A stretch of DNA of 40,803 nt, from NCBI GenBank assembly GCA_021818865.1, contig JAKASX010000024.1, positions 1 through 40,803 on the forward strand, in the 5' to 3' direction. Positions 1 through 9,200 of this stretch are shown here, piece by piece. A program made the translations under genes and the position numbers. The notes below the pieces were generated by a model that worked only from the letters and a program-made list of their open reading frames with translations, had not been told where the DNA came from and did no database searches. This DNA comes from Acidobacteriota bacterium (GTDB lineage Bacteria; Acidobacteriota; Terriglobia; Acidiferrales; UBA7541). Within the stretch, counting starts at the first letter, position 1. Each line of letters starts with the position of its first letter.

Positions 1-899
1 GCTTTGGGCACCACGCCCAGTCCGTTGTTCGTCCGGTTGTTGTAGTCGCTCTGAATGTCGTTCGCCCAGCTGTTCGCATTCAGCTTGTCGTTGCGCAGGA
101 ATTCGAAAACGTCGCCGTGAAATTGGTTCGTGCCCGATTTGATCGTGCTGATCACCACTCCGCCGGCGTAGTTCCCGTATTGCGCCGGATCGTTCTGGGT
201 GATCAGGTTGAATTCCTGAATTGCGTCCGGCTGCGGCTGATAGCCGATCTCATTGTTGTTGTCTTCGGTGGCTTCAATCCCGTCGATCAGAAACGAGTTC
301 GCCTGTTCGCGGTTCCCGTTGATGTACGGACGCCCGGAACTCGGCATCAGTTGCTGCTGCCGGATCGTGTCCGGGTTCGGGTTCGTCGTTCCCGGCGCCA
401 GCAGCGTCAATTGCACGTAGTTGCGCGACGCGAGCGGCAGCGCCACGTTCGTCCGGGCGTTGATCAGCGTGCTCACCTGCGTCGTCTGCGTTTGCAGCAT
501 TGGCGCGCCGGCGGTCACCCGCACCGTCTGCGTTACCGCGCCTACCTTCATCGTGAAGTTCAGATTCGCCACTTGGCCGATCGTCAGAGTGAAAGCGGAG
601 TGAACCACGGTTTCGAACCCCGGGGCCGTGCCCTTCACCTCGTAGGTTCCTGGAATCAGTTTCGGGATGTTGTACACGCCGGAGTCGTTCGTCACCACCG
701 TGAACGAAACTCCTTGCGCAACGTTCGTTGCAGTCACCTTCGCTCCCACCACCGCCGCCCCAGAAGGATCGGTCACCACCCCGGTGATGGATCCCGTGGC
801 CAGTTGCGCCAGCGCCACTGGCGCCATCGCCAGCACCGCGGCCAATACCCCCAGCGCCAGGCAAACGGCGCCCCTGCATGGCCCGTGTGTCGTCGTCAC
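1..899 (-). CDS. TonB-dependent receptor, Oar-like, N-terminal part (truncated by window edge)
   Basis: Outer-membrane receptor for TonB-driven uptake; only the first 299 or so residues are in the window and the gene runs off the left edge. I start it at GTG 899 because a perfect AGGAGG lies just upstream on this strand (905-910). The product has a signal peptide (hydrophobic stretch, probable cleavage after ALA at residue 31). A carboxypeptidase-regulatory-like beta-sandwich follows at about 35-115, starting near GSITGVVTDPSGA and containing the GVYNIPKLIPGTYEV strand pattern. The plug domain comes next, with the SRNYVQLTLLAPG and NGNREQANSFLIDGIE segments. This layout is the acidobacterial/Oar-type receptor. 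The ligand is unknown. The gene is divergent from a GntR regulator and its promoter carries one of that region's repeated sites, so sugar-responsive repression is likely (inference). Confidence 0.93.
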   Translation of the reverse strand, partial: MTTTHGPCRGAVCLALGVLAAVLAMAPVALAQLATGSITGVVTDPSGAAVVGAKVTATNVAQGVSFTVVTNDSGVYNIPKLIPGTYEVKGTAPGFETVVHSAFTLTIGQVANLNFTMKVGAVTQTVRVTAGAPMLQTQTTQVSTLINARTNVALPLASRNYVQLTLLAPGTTNPNPDTIRQQQLMPSSGRPYINGNREQANSFLIDGIEATEDNNNEIGYQPQPDAIQEFNLITQNDPAQYGNYAGGVVISTIKSGTNQFHGDVFEFLRNDKLNANSWANDIQSDYNNRTNNGLGVVPK

Positions 900-967
900 G
901 GAAACCTCCTAATGGAAACGAATGAACGGGAGGTGCGGAGTCGCCCCTGCCCCCACGCTGGTCAAGA

Positions 968-996
968 GCTATATAGCACATGAAGACGGATGTCAA
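968..996 (-). promoter_or_regulatory. Probable sigma70-type promoter of the left TonB receptor, with overlapping operator
   Basis: Read on the minus strand, TTGACA (996-991) is followed after 17 bases by TATAGC (973-968). The -10 box is part of the palindrome GCTATATAGC (968-977), one of four related sites in this intergenic region. A repressor bound there would block the promoter directly. The alternative -10 TATATA (975-970) gives a 15-base spacer. Promoter calls are by eye. Confidence 0.55.
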
Positions 997-1066
997 GCAA
1001 AAAAATCGCTTTGTCCCAGCAAATCCCATGGTAATCTCTTGCCGCAGGGATAGAGCGCGTACGAAA

Positions 1067-1111
1067 GCTCTATAGCACATCCGGTGGTAAGCTCTATAGC
1101 TGACCTATAGC
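1067..1111. promoter_or_regulatory. Cluster of three GCTCTATAGC-type sites (candidate GntR operators)
   Basis: GCTCTATAGC occurs at 1067-1076 and again at 1091-1100, followed by the related GACCTATAGC at 1102-1111. Together with GCTATATAGC at 968-977 this gives four copies in about 145 bases between the divergent receptor and GntR genes, and I noticed none elsewhere. They are imperfect palindromes of a size suited to a dimeric winged-helix regulator. The obvious candidate binder is the adjacent GntR/HutC protein, acting on its own gene and on the receptor. That assignment is inference from position. Confidence 0.5.
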
Positions 1112-1207
1112 ACTTTGCAAACGCCGGTTCCCTTGTTTCCCCCGCCGGCGGGCAGGCCCGCGGCGCGAACGGTATACTTTCGCCTGGGCAAGGAACCTGG
1201 AGTGCGC

Positions 1208-1930
1208 ATGAAACTCGTGAAACGCAATGGTCTGCCGGCCTACAAGAAGATCCAGAAGGCGATTCTCGCCAGAATCGAATCGGGGGATCTTCGGCCCGGC
1301 GATATGGTCGAATCCGAACGCGAACTCGCTCGCGTGTACAAAGTCAGTCTGATGACCGCTCGTCATTCCCTCGCCGATCTCGCTCGCGAGGGAGTCCTCC
1401 AGCGCCGCCACGGCTCGGGCACCTTCGTCGCTCCGCCGAAAATCCATTTCAATAAGCTCATGAGTTATACCGAGCAGATGGCCAGCCGCGGCCTCGCCGC
1501 CCGTTCCCGCATCGTCTTTTCCAGTACGGTCAACGACGAGCCTGAAATCGCCGCGCGCCTCTCGCTCCCCGCCGTCAGCCGCCTCATCAAAATCGAGCGC
1601 GTCCGCCAGGCCGACGACGAACCCTTCGCCCTCGAAACCTGTTATCTCTCCGAAGCCGATTTCGGCGGCGTCATCCATACTTCGCTCGACCACGTATCCC
1701 TCTTCACCACGCTCGAGCGCGATTACGGTGTCGAAATCGCCTATGCCGACGAGGAAATCGACGCCACTCCCGCCGATGCCCGCACCGCCGAATTGCTCGC
1801 CGTCCCGCGCGGCGCCCCGCTCCTGCGCATGCGCCAGGTCATCTATTCGACGAAAGGCAGAGCCACCGTCTACGTTCTCGGCCTTTATCGTTCCGGCCGT
1901 CATACCCTGATGATTCGCCGTTTCCGCTGA
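1208..1930 (+). CDS. GntR-family (HutC subfamily) transcriptional regulator
   Basis: A 240-residue regulator, the usual length for HutC-type GntR proteins. The N-terminal winged helix-turn-helix covers about residues 10-75: PAYKKIQKAILARIESGDL, then PGDMVESERELARVYKVS, then the wing GVLQRRHGSGTFV. A UTRA effector-binding domain fills about 93-235 (FALETCYLSEADF, the ATPADARTAELLAVPRGAPLLR-type segment, and a final beta-strand). Members usually bind phosphorylated sugars or related small molecules. ATG 1208 is chosen because the winged helix starts just after it; a TTG start at 1115 would add an unlikely proline-rich leader. It is divergent from the TonB receptor and upstream of a ROK kinase, which suggests control of an amino-sugar or sugar system. 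The true effector cannot be read from the sequence. Confidence 0.93.
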   Translation: MKLVKRNGLPAYKKIQKAILARIESGDLRPGDMVESERELARVYKVSLMTARHSLADLAREGVLQRRHGSGTFVAPPKIHFNKLMSYTEQMASRGLAARSRIVFSSTVNDEPEIAARLSLPAVSRLIKIERVRQADDEPFALETCYLSEADFGGVIHTSLDHVSLFTTLERDYGVEIAYADEEIDATPADARTAELLAVPRGAPLLRMRQVIYSTKGRATVYVLGLYRSGRHTLMIRRFR

Positions 1931-2027
1931 AGCGAGGCCTTCGCGTTCCACGGCGTAATTTTCGCTTGCGCCCTTCCGAATTCCGAATCGCGCGGTTCAT
2001 GGGTGGTATTGCCGCCGCTTTTTCCCT

Positions 2028-2049
2028 ATCATTTGCCCTGGCAAATGAT
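2028..2049. repeat. Perfect 10-bp inverted repeat upstream of the ROK kinase
   Basis: ATCATTTGCC and GGCAAATGAT flank a 2-base centre, 65 bases before the chosen ROK start. It could be an operator for a dimeric regulator or a short terminator-like hairpin after the GntR gene; no T tract follows. It does not resemble the GCTCTATAGC sites. Confidence 0.5.
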
Positions 2050-2113
2050 GGCGATGCTCCCAGACCACAGCACGTCATTCGGCCATTCCGGCATCGCTGA
2101 TACAAGGATTGAA

Positions 2114-3130
2114 GTGAAAGGGAAATCCATCCGATTCGCCGCGTCGAAAACTCTTCTTTCAGGCGTGGATATCGGCGGCACGAAGGTAAGCGCCGGCCTT
2201 GTCGATGCCCGCGGCAAAATCCTGCTGGCTGCGCGCGCGCCCATGGTGGCGCACGAAACGCCTCAAAAAGGTCTCGATTCGGTTTTTGCCGCGCTCGACG
2301 CGATTTTCCGCGATCCCCGCGCCGGCCGAGTTCGCGGCATCGGCGTCAGCGTTCCCGGCTGGGTGGATTCTGCGCGCGGCGTGCTGATTCGCGCCGCCAA
2401 TATTCCTTGCTGGCGCGATTTCCCGCTCGCCCGCCGCATCGAGCGCCGTTACCGTCTCCCCGTTCGCATCGCCAACGACGCCAATCTCGCCGCGCTCGCC
2501 GAAGCCGCCTGGGGCGCCGGCCACGGCTATCGCAATCTTTTCTACGTCACGCTTGGCACCGGCGTTGGCACCGGCATCGTCCTCGACGGCCGCGTCTATT
2601 CCGGTCGCACCGGCGCCGCTTCGGAAGGCGGCCACGTCTCCATTGATTTTCGCGGCCCGCTCTGCGGCTGTGGCAAACGCGGCTGCGTCGAAACCTACGT
2701 CTCCGGCACCGCCATCGCCCGTCGCGCCCGTGCGAAACTCCATTCGCCGGCCGCTCGCCGATCGCTCCTGTTCCGCCTGGCTGGCGGAAAAATCGCTTCC
2801 GTCACCGCCGAAACCGTTGCCCGCGCCGCCGCGCGCCGCGACTGGCTCGCGCTCGGAATCCTCCACGAAGCCGCCGATCGTTTCGCCAACTGGCTCGGCA
2901 ACATGATCGATCTGCTCGAACCGGACGTCATCATCGTCGGCGGGGGCATGGGCAAGCTGATGCTTTCGTTTTCCCCGCGCATCCGCCGCGCGCTCCGCTC
3001 CTGGTCCGCGAGTCCCCGCCATCGCGAAATCCCGATCGTCGCCGCCCGCTATGGTTCGGAATCGGCGCTCGCCGGCGCCGCCGCGCTCGGCCTCGCGGAA
3101 TTCCAATCAGCGACGAAAGGCCACGCATGA
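2114..3130 (+). CDS. ROK-family sugar kinase
   Basis: Predicted cytoplasmic ATP-dependent sugar kinase of the ROK family (glucokinase, fructokinase or N-acetylhexosamine kinase type). The nucleotide motif DIGGTK is at about 19-24. The sugar/catalytic segment RIANDANLAALAEA holds the family's catalytic Asp. A GTGVGTGIVLDG loop and the ROK zinc motif CGCGKRGCVE follow, after the GHVSID histidine segment. The last third has the IIVGGGMG ATP-site loop. GTG 2114 has an AAGGA box five bases upstream and gives 338 residues, normal for the family; starts further upstream add an atypical leader. It lacks the helix-turn-helix of ROK repressors, so I call it an enzyme. The stop overlaps the amidase start (ATGA), which indicates translational coupling. 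Substrate unknown. Confidence 0.9.
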   Translation: MKGKSIRFAASKTLLSGVDIGGTKVSAGLVDARGKILLAARAPMVAHETPQKGLDSVFAALDAIFRDPRAGRVRGIGVSVPGWVDSARGVLIRAANIPCWRDFPLARRIERRYRLPVRIANDANLAALAEAAWGAGHGYRNLFYVTLGTGVGTGIVLDGRVYSGRTGAASEGGHVSIDFRGPLCGCGKRGCVETYVSGTAIARRARAKLHSPAARRSLLFRLAGGKIASVTAETVARAAARRDWLALGILHEAADRFANWLGNMIDLLEPDVIIVGGGMGKLMLSFSPRIRRALRSWSASPRHREIPIVAARYGSESALAGAAALGLAEFQSATKGHA

Positions 3131-4539
3131 CCGATCTCACTTCGCTCTCGGCCACCGAAATGGCTGCCGAAATCCGCCAGCGAAAAATTTCCCCAGTCGC
3201 GCTCGTTGAAGCTCACCTCACCCGCATCGAGCGGCTCAATCCGCTCCTCAACGCCTTCGTCACGGTTGACGCCGAAGGCGCCAGAAAAGCCGCCCAGGCC
3301 GCCGAAGCTGCGCTCGCGCGCGAAAAATCACTTGGCCCGCTCCACGGCGTTCCGCTAACCATCAAGAGCAGTATCGACGTCGCCGGTTATCCCACCGAAA
3401 CGGGTACGCGCATCCGCGCCGGCAATGTTCCCTCCGCGGATGCCCCGCTCGTCCGCCGCCTGCGCGCGGCCGGCGCGATTCTCCTCGGCAATACGAACGC
3501 CCCCGAATTCCTGATGGCCTACGAAACCGACAATCCCCTCTACGGACGCACGAACAATCCCTGGGATCTCTCGCGTACGCCCGGCGGTTCGAGCGGCGGC
3601 GAAGCCGCCGCCATCGCCGCCTGCTGCTCGGCCGGTGGCATCGGCAGCGACGGTGGCGGCTCGATTCGCGTTCCCGCTCATTTCAGCGGCATCTGCGGCC
3701 TGAAACCCACTCCGGGCCGCATTCCCGCCACCGGTCATTTCCCGCCCTCCGCCGGTCCGTTCGCCGCGCTCGGCGTCGTCGGTCCGATGGCGCGCACCGT
3801 CGCCGATCTCCAGCTCTTGTTCAGCGTCGTCGCCGGTCCCGATTCCGGCGACGCCTACGCCGCGCCGGTTCCCGTTCGCTGGCCCTCCGAATCCGAATTG
3901 CAAAATCTGCGTATCGGCTTTTTCGAAGAAGACCGCCGAATTCCCGTCACTCCGGAAACCCGCGCCGCCGTGCGCGCCGCTGCACAGGCGCTCGAATCCC
4001 GCGGTTTCGCCGTCGAGCCGTTTCTTCCCGCTGGGCTCGAACAGGCGCGCCAAATCTGGTGGACGCTTTTCGGCCGCGCCGGAAATCTGCTCCTCGGCCC
4101 ACTCGTCGCCGGCCGCGAAAAGGAACTCGGCCCGATCCTTCTCGAATTTCTCGCCGTCGTCGCCGCCGAGCCTCCGCTCACTCTCGATGCTTTCCTCGCC
4201 GCTCTGCTCGATCGCGACGCCTTGCGCGCCCGTTTCCTCGCGCAAATGGAAAAATTCCCCGTCCTGGTCTGCCCCGTTTGCGCGATTCCCGCTTTTCGTC
4301 ATCGCGAGCGTTCGTGGATCGTCGAAGGCCGCGAAGTCGCTTATCTCGACGCCGTCAGTTACACCCAGTGGTTCAATCTTCTCGGAAATCCCGCCGCCGT
4401 CGTTCCCGTCGGCCGTTCGCCCGAAGGTCTGCCGATCGGCGTTCAGGTCGTCGGCCGTCCGCATGAAGAGGAAATCGTTCTTGCCATCGCCGCCAAAATC
4501 GAGGAATCCTGCGGCCCCGCTCCCCATCCTCCGCTCTGA
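3127..4539 (+). CDS. Amidase (amidase-signature family)
   Basis: A 470-residue amidase-signature hydrolase that cleaves a C-N amide bond. The Ser-cisSer-Lys triad is visible: Lys80 in PLTIKSSIDVAG, Ser155 in the glycine/serine-rich signature GGSSGGEAA, and Ser179 in GSDGGGSIRVP. The spacing matches the family, including GatA. The C-terminal part (SYTQWFNLLGNPAAVVPVG, then GLPIGVQVVGRPHEEE) is that of general amidases. A GatA role is therefore less likely, and no gatB or gatC is nearby. Translation is coupled to the ROK kinase by a 4-bp overlap. Together with the kinase it might process an amidated sugar or amino-sugar derivative, but that is speculation. It has no signal peptide and should be cytoplasmic. 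Confidence 0.9.
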   Translation: MTDLTSLSATEMAAEIRQRKISPVALVEAHLTRIERLNPLLNAFVTVDAEGARKAAQAAEAALAREKSLGPLHGVPLTIKSSIDVAGYPTETGTRIRAGNVPSADAPLVRRLRAAGAILLGNTNAPEFLMAYETDNPLYGRTNNPWDLSRTPGGSSGGEAAAIAACCSAGGIGSDGGGSIRVPAHFSGICGLKPTPGRIPATGHFPPSAGPFAALGVVGPMARTVADLQLLFSVVAGPDSGDAYAAPVPVRWPSESELQNLRIGFFEEDRRIPVTPETRAAVRAAAQALESRGFAVEPFLPAGLEQARQIWWTLFGRAGNLLLGPLVAGREKELGPILLEFLAVVAAEPPLTLDAFLAALLDRDALRARFLAQMEKFPVLVCPVCAIPAFRHRERSWIVEGREVAYLDAVSYTQWFNLLGNPAAVVPVGRSPEGLPIGVQVVGRPHEEEIVLAIAAKIEESCGPAPHPPL

Positions 4540-4573
4540 TTGACCGCGGACGATGAAAGCGAGTCCGTTCGGG

Positions 4574-5797
4574 TCATCTGGGTGGATGTTTGATCGGCGC
4601 TGACGACCGCCCCGAACGGCGGGACCGTGCCCGCGCTTCGTCCAGGCGCGCAAGTTCCGCGAACATTTGCTTTGCTTTTGCCAGATTTCCGCTCTTTCGA
4701 TACGCCGTGGCCAGCAGCATACACGCGGCCCGGTTCTCAGGATCCAGCCGTCGCGCCGCTTCCAAATGCGCGATGGCCCGTTGCGTCTGCCCGGCCATCA
4801 GATAGAGGCGTCCCAAGGTCACTTGCGAATCCGGTTCCCGCGGCCGTTCAACCACCGCTTGACGCGTCACCGTCATCGCTTCGTTGAATTCCGCCCTGCC
4901 TGGAGTCGCGCCGTCACGCACCAATGCGCTTCCCAGCATGGAGAGCAGGACGTAATTCCCCGGACTCTTTTGCAGCCCCTCCCGCGCCGCTTTTATCGTT
5001 CCTCGCATGTCGCCTTCGAGAAACGCCGCCTGCGCCGCCGCCATGTACCCGATCGTCTGTCCCGAGCCCAGCCGCTCGGCTAGATGAAAATCCACCTCCG
5101 CCTTGTCTTCGCTGCCCAGATAGGAATAGAAAACGCCTCGCTCGTAGTGCAACCGCGCCGAATTAGGCAGCGCCCGCAGCCCCAGGCTCGTCACCTTTAC
5201 TCCCAATGCATACTCGCGGTTCGCCGTGCAGGCGTCGGCAACGAAGAGATAAAGGTTTTCATTGCGCGGATTCTCGGAAGCGGCTGCGGAAAGCTCGGCA
5301 AGCGCCTGTTTCGCCTCGCCCGCGCCGATGTAAGCCTGCGCCAGCAGATTCAGTACGTTTACCGCGGATGGCTGCTTGCTTCGCAGCGTTGTCAGAATCG
5401 GAATCGCGTTCCCATATTGCCCCATCGCCACGTAGCAAAGCGACAAATCGAAATCCGCCGCGAATTCTTCCCCCTCCGCTACGCGTCCCCGCGCGGCCGC
5501 CAGATAAGGAATCGCTTCCGCAAACTTTCCCTCATGCGTCATTTGAATTCCCGCCGCCAGATTGGCCTCGGGATCCGGGGAAACGTTTCCGATAGCCTGC
5601 TTTTCCTTCGCGGAACTTTTGCCGCTCGTCGCGCCGTACTGGTTCTGCGGCGCCGCGCGCCCCGCCGCGGATCCCTGCACCGAGTGGACCAGCCCGAATC
5701 CCATCGCGAGGATCAACCCCGCGCGTGAAACAATGCGGCAGAGCGGGCACTTTCGCAGGCTTGCCCTTATCCCCATGGCATTGCTCATTTCCTGCAC
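4574..5797 (-). CDS. Exported or membrane-anchored TPR-repeat protein
   Basis: About 407 residues. An N-terminal hydrophobic segment (SRAGLILAMGFGLVHSVQG) follows a basic stretch and looks like a signal peptide or membrane anchor. The rest is a chain of tetratricopeptide-like helical pairs from about residue 80 to 385; clear units contain GIQMTHEGKFAEAIPYL, LAQAYIGAGEAKQALAEL and LGRLYLMAGQTQRAIAHLEA. TPR arrays act as protein-protein scaffolds; no enzymatic domain is present. The start is uncertain: GTG 5797, ATG 5788 and ATG 5776 are all possible and none has an ideally spaced ribosome site. The gene is convergent with the amidase, with a 34-bp gap and no clear terminator. No specific function can be assigned. 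Confidence 0.85.
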   Translation of the reverse strand: MQEMSNAMGIRASLRKCPLCRIVSRAGLILAMGFGLVHSVQGSAAGRAAPQNQYGATSGKSSAKEKQAIGNVSPDPEANLAAGIQMTHEGKFAEAIPYLAAARGRVAEGEEFAADFDLSLCYVAMGQYGNAIPILTTLRSKQPSAVNVLNLLAQAYIGAGEAKQALAELSAAASENPRNENLYLFVADACTANREYALGVKVTSLGLRALPNSARLHYERGVFYSYLGSEDKAEVDFHLAERLGSGQTIGYMAAAQAAFLEGDMRGTIKAAREGLQKSPGNYVLLSMLGSALVRDGATPGRAEFNEAMTVTRQAVVERPREPDSQVTLGRLYLMAGQTQRAIAHLEAARRLDPENRAACMLLATAYRKSGNLAKAKQMFAELARLDEARARSRRSGRSSAPIKHPPR

Positions 5798-5951
5798 ATT
5801 TCCTTGCCTGCCATGGCCGCACGGGTTGGCAGGATACCTCGCCTATAACACCGGCCCGCGGCCCGGTCAAGCTGTGGCGAGAGGCTCCTGAAACAGGATG
5901 CTAGGCCCGCGCAAAGTACAAAAGCTGGAACAAACCCAGAAAATTTTCTCT

Positions 5952-6023
5952 TGACATCAAAAAGCGGTGGGAGTACAAGTGCGGACCGGAAGTGGAGGGT
6001 TGGCGTCGAGTAAACGTTTACTC
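5952..6023 (+). promoter_or_regulatory. Promoter and LacI-type operator of the arabinose-locus TonB receptor
   Basis: TTGACA (5952-5957), a 17-base spacer and TACAAG (5975-5980) form a good promoter, with transcription expected to start near 5987. At 6008-6023 lies the perfect 16-bp palindrome GAGTAAACGTTTACTC, about 20-35 bases inside the transcript. It has the CG-centred form typical of LacI-family operators and is the best copy of a motif repeated across this locus. The leader up to the ATG at 6207 is about 220 bases. Apart from this, the 5798-6206 interval shows no convincing gene. Confidence 0.75.
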
Positions 6024-6206
6024 TCCGCGCCCGCTTTTCCTTCCCGGCTCGTTGCTGGGGAGGCTCTTCCTGCCGCGTTGGGCGGTTGGATAGACCTGTT
6101 AGGGCGCTGTGTGTTGGGCGAATTGACCCTCGCGCGCGGGGCAGCCGCGTAGGGCCGCGTTTCGAAAATCGAAAAGGGCTTGGGGTTTTCTCCCGGAGGT
6201 GAGGAG

Positions 6207-9200
6207 ATGTCGCGAATTATTTTTCGCGCTTGTCGTTTCAGCGCATTGATCGGTTTCGCCTTTGCGTTTCTAGGTTTGTGTGCCTTGCCCGCCTTGGCAC
6301 AGACGGGCAGCCACGGAGCCGTAACCGTCTTGGTCACGGACCCCAGCGGCGCGATTGTACCCAATACCAATTTGGAACTGGTCGATCTGGCTACAAACCA
6401 GATGCAGAAAGGGGCGACGACCAGCGCCGGCACCTACAGCTTTATCGGTCTGCCCATTGGCACCTACCGGCTGAAGGTCACCAAAGGCGGCTTTGAAAGC
6501 CAGGTATTCGGGAATATTTCGGTGCAGGCGGGCCGCACGACCGACGTCTCCGTCCATCTAAGGGTCGGCACGACCACGCAGCAGGTCGTCGTCAGCGCCG
6601 CCGTCACCCCGCTCCTCCAGACGACCACCAGTTCCATCGCGACCACCATCAATATGAAGCAGATTCAAGATCTGCCGCTCGGCGGCCGCGACATCTCGAG
6701 CCTCGCCTTCCTCACGCCGGGCTACGCCATGTCGCCTGCCAACAACGGCGGCTATGGCACCGACACGTGGAACGGCCTGCCCGTCATCGCGCAAGGCAAC
6801 AACATTAACGGCGTGATCTCCTCCAGCAGCCGCATGAAGTTCGATGGCAACGCGCAGCCGGGTGTTTCGGCGCGGCTTGAAGATATGCAGGAAATGACCG
6901 TGGACACCGGCCAATTGAATGTCAGCGAAGGTTTCGGCCAGGCCGCCATGCAGACCACCTTCGTCACCAAGCACGGAACGAACGCCTATCACGGCCAGGT
7001 GTATGAGGATTTTCGCAATTCCTACCTGAACGCCAATAGCTGGTTCAATGACGCCGTTGGCTTGCCCAAAAATCACCTGATCCTGAACGATTTCGGCGGC
7101 GCCGTCGGTGGCCCGATTCTCAAAAACAAACTGTTTTTCTTTGGCAGCTTCGCCATGTCCAAGCAGCCCGGCGGCTATACCGCGAGCCAGACATTTCTTT
7201 CCCCTCTGGCCCAGCAGGGTATTCTCACGGAATCCAACGGGACGCAGGTGAACCTCTTTTCGCAAGTCGCGCAGCCCAATGGCCTGCCCACGACGATCAA
7301 CTCCCAAATCTCCAGCGCGCTCCAGAAGATCAACACCGCCGTTCAGAGCGGGGTGATCTCGCGCACCAGCGACCCCAACACCGAGCAGGTTAGTTGGCTG
7401 GTGCCTTCTCCCGCGACCACTTACTTTCCTGCGGTCCGCCTCGATTACACGGTTTCTCCCAGCTTGCGGCTCGACGTCAACTGGACGGAAACCAAGTATA
7501 ACCAGCCCGGCGTCGACGCCCCCTCGTTCCCCGGCGCGGCGTTTACTGGCTCTGGCGGCGGCAATAGTTCCAACAATTACACGGCAGGAATCGGCTTGGA
7601 TTGGACTATCTCCCCCACGCTGATCAATCAGTTCCGCGGCGGCTACTACTACAATGCCACCTGGTACGCGCAGGGCGTGCAGCCCACCTATACGACTCTG
7701 CCGAGGATCTTCTTCGGGAGCGGAATGGGAAATTCGGGGCAAACGTTCCCGAACCTCCCTGTCACCACGTACTACCCCATTTTCAACTTTTCCGACAATA
7801 TGACGTGGCAACATGGTGCGCACACCCTCTCCTTTGGTATGTCGTGGTGGCGTGAGCAGGATCACTACTGGAACCCTCCCGACGGAATTCTCAGCTATAG
7901 CCTCGGCCTGGTTAGCGGCGATCCCGCCTTCAACGCGTTCGAAAGCTACTTCGCCAATGTCCCTAGCGCCGACCGCGCGGATGCCGAGAACCTTTACGCA
8001 ACCTTGATCGGGAGAATCTCTTCGGTAAATCCCGGCGGCGGCAGCGGTTTCCCGCTCGACCTCAAGACCGGGCAATTTTACAAGACGGTCGGCGAATACC
8101 CGCTCGACGAACTGATGAAGTCCTGGGGCCTGTTTATCCACGACTCCTGGCGCTACCGGCCATCCCTCACTTTCAATTACGGTCTGCGTTGGGACTTCAC
8201 CGGCGACAATCATGACCTCACCGGCGCCTATCACAGCCCCACCAGCGCTGGAATCTTTGGGCCCTCCGGACCCGGCAATCTCTTCAACCCTGGCGTTTAC
8301 ACGACGGATCAGGCAGGCCTCAATCCGCAATATGTTGCGCGAGTCCACGTCTACCAGCCTTGGAACGTGAGCCCGCAGCCGGAATTTGGCATTGCCTGGA
8401 ATCCGCGGTACAGCTCCGGCCTGCTGGGCAAACTCACCGGACACGGCAACACTGTTATTCGCGCCGGCTACATGCTTCGCCGGTTCACCGAACCGCAGCA
8501 GTATTATTGGGATGCGGCTTCCAACTACGGCTTCGCCTACTACCAATACTTCTCCCTGAGCGCCGCTGCTCCGGAATCCAACGGTCAGCAGGCCACGGGC
8601 ACGTTCGCCCCGGGCAGCCTGACGCTCGGCAATTCTCTCCCTCCCTTCTTCTATAGCTTGCCTCAATACGAAGCGACGGTTCCCGAAGCCAGCCAAACCT
8701 GGTTCGGAAACGGCCTCAGCGGGATTCCCAATAACATCCGGCAGCCTTACGTCCAGCAGTGGAATCTCGGAGTTGAGCGGCAGTTCGGCCACAACAACCT
8801 GATCTCCGTCCGTTACATCGGAAGCCACACCGTTCACGAATGGATTCTCGAGGACCCGAACGAAGTCAACATTTTCCAGCCGACGATGAACATCGGTGGC
8901 GCGCAGGTCCCCGGCTTCTTGAGTGAATTCAAGGCGGCCCAGTCGAATCTGGCGATTAATGCGGCCAACGGTCAGCCGGGCACGTTCGCGGATCTGGGTT
9001 TCACGGGCGAACAGGCTCTGCCGATTTTCAACGCCGCCTTTGCTGGAGAGGCAGCCGACTCGAACGGCGTCCCCGTCGATTACGACAGCGGCCAGTTCAT
9101 CAATTACCTGAACCAGGGAGCCGCGGGTTCCTTTGCGGGCAGTCTGGACACCATCTTTGGAACAGCTCCCTATTTCTGCAATCTGGTCGGCTCCTCGTTT

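Noticed and set aside
3127-4539. Glu-tRNA amidotransferase subunit A (GatA) as identity of the amidase
   Set aside because: The triad spacing fits, but the C-terminal segments are those of general amidases and no gatB or gatC is adjacent.
5577-5592. GGAAACGTTTCC palindrome resembling the LacI-type operator
   Set aside because: It lies inside the coding region of the TPR gene, lacks the TAAACGTTTA core of the promoter sites, and an AAACGTTT core is expected by chance in this length of DNA. An intragenic site cannot be fully excluded.
5967-6152. Short open frame in the receptor leader (about 60 codons)
   Set aside because: It has no ribosome site and overlaps the operator; the composition looks like chance in GC-rich DNA.
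6558-8837. Long open frame (759 codons) opposite the TonB receptor
   Set aside because: It is the antisense shadow of a well-supported receptor gene; GC-rich coding regions commonly give long antisense frames.
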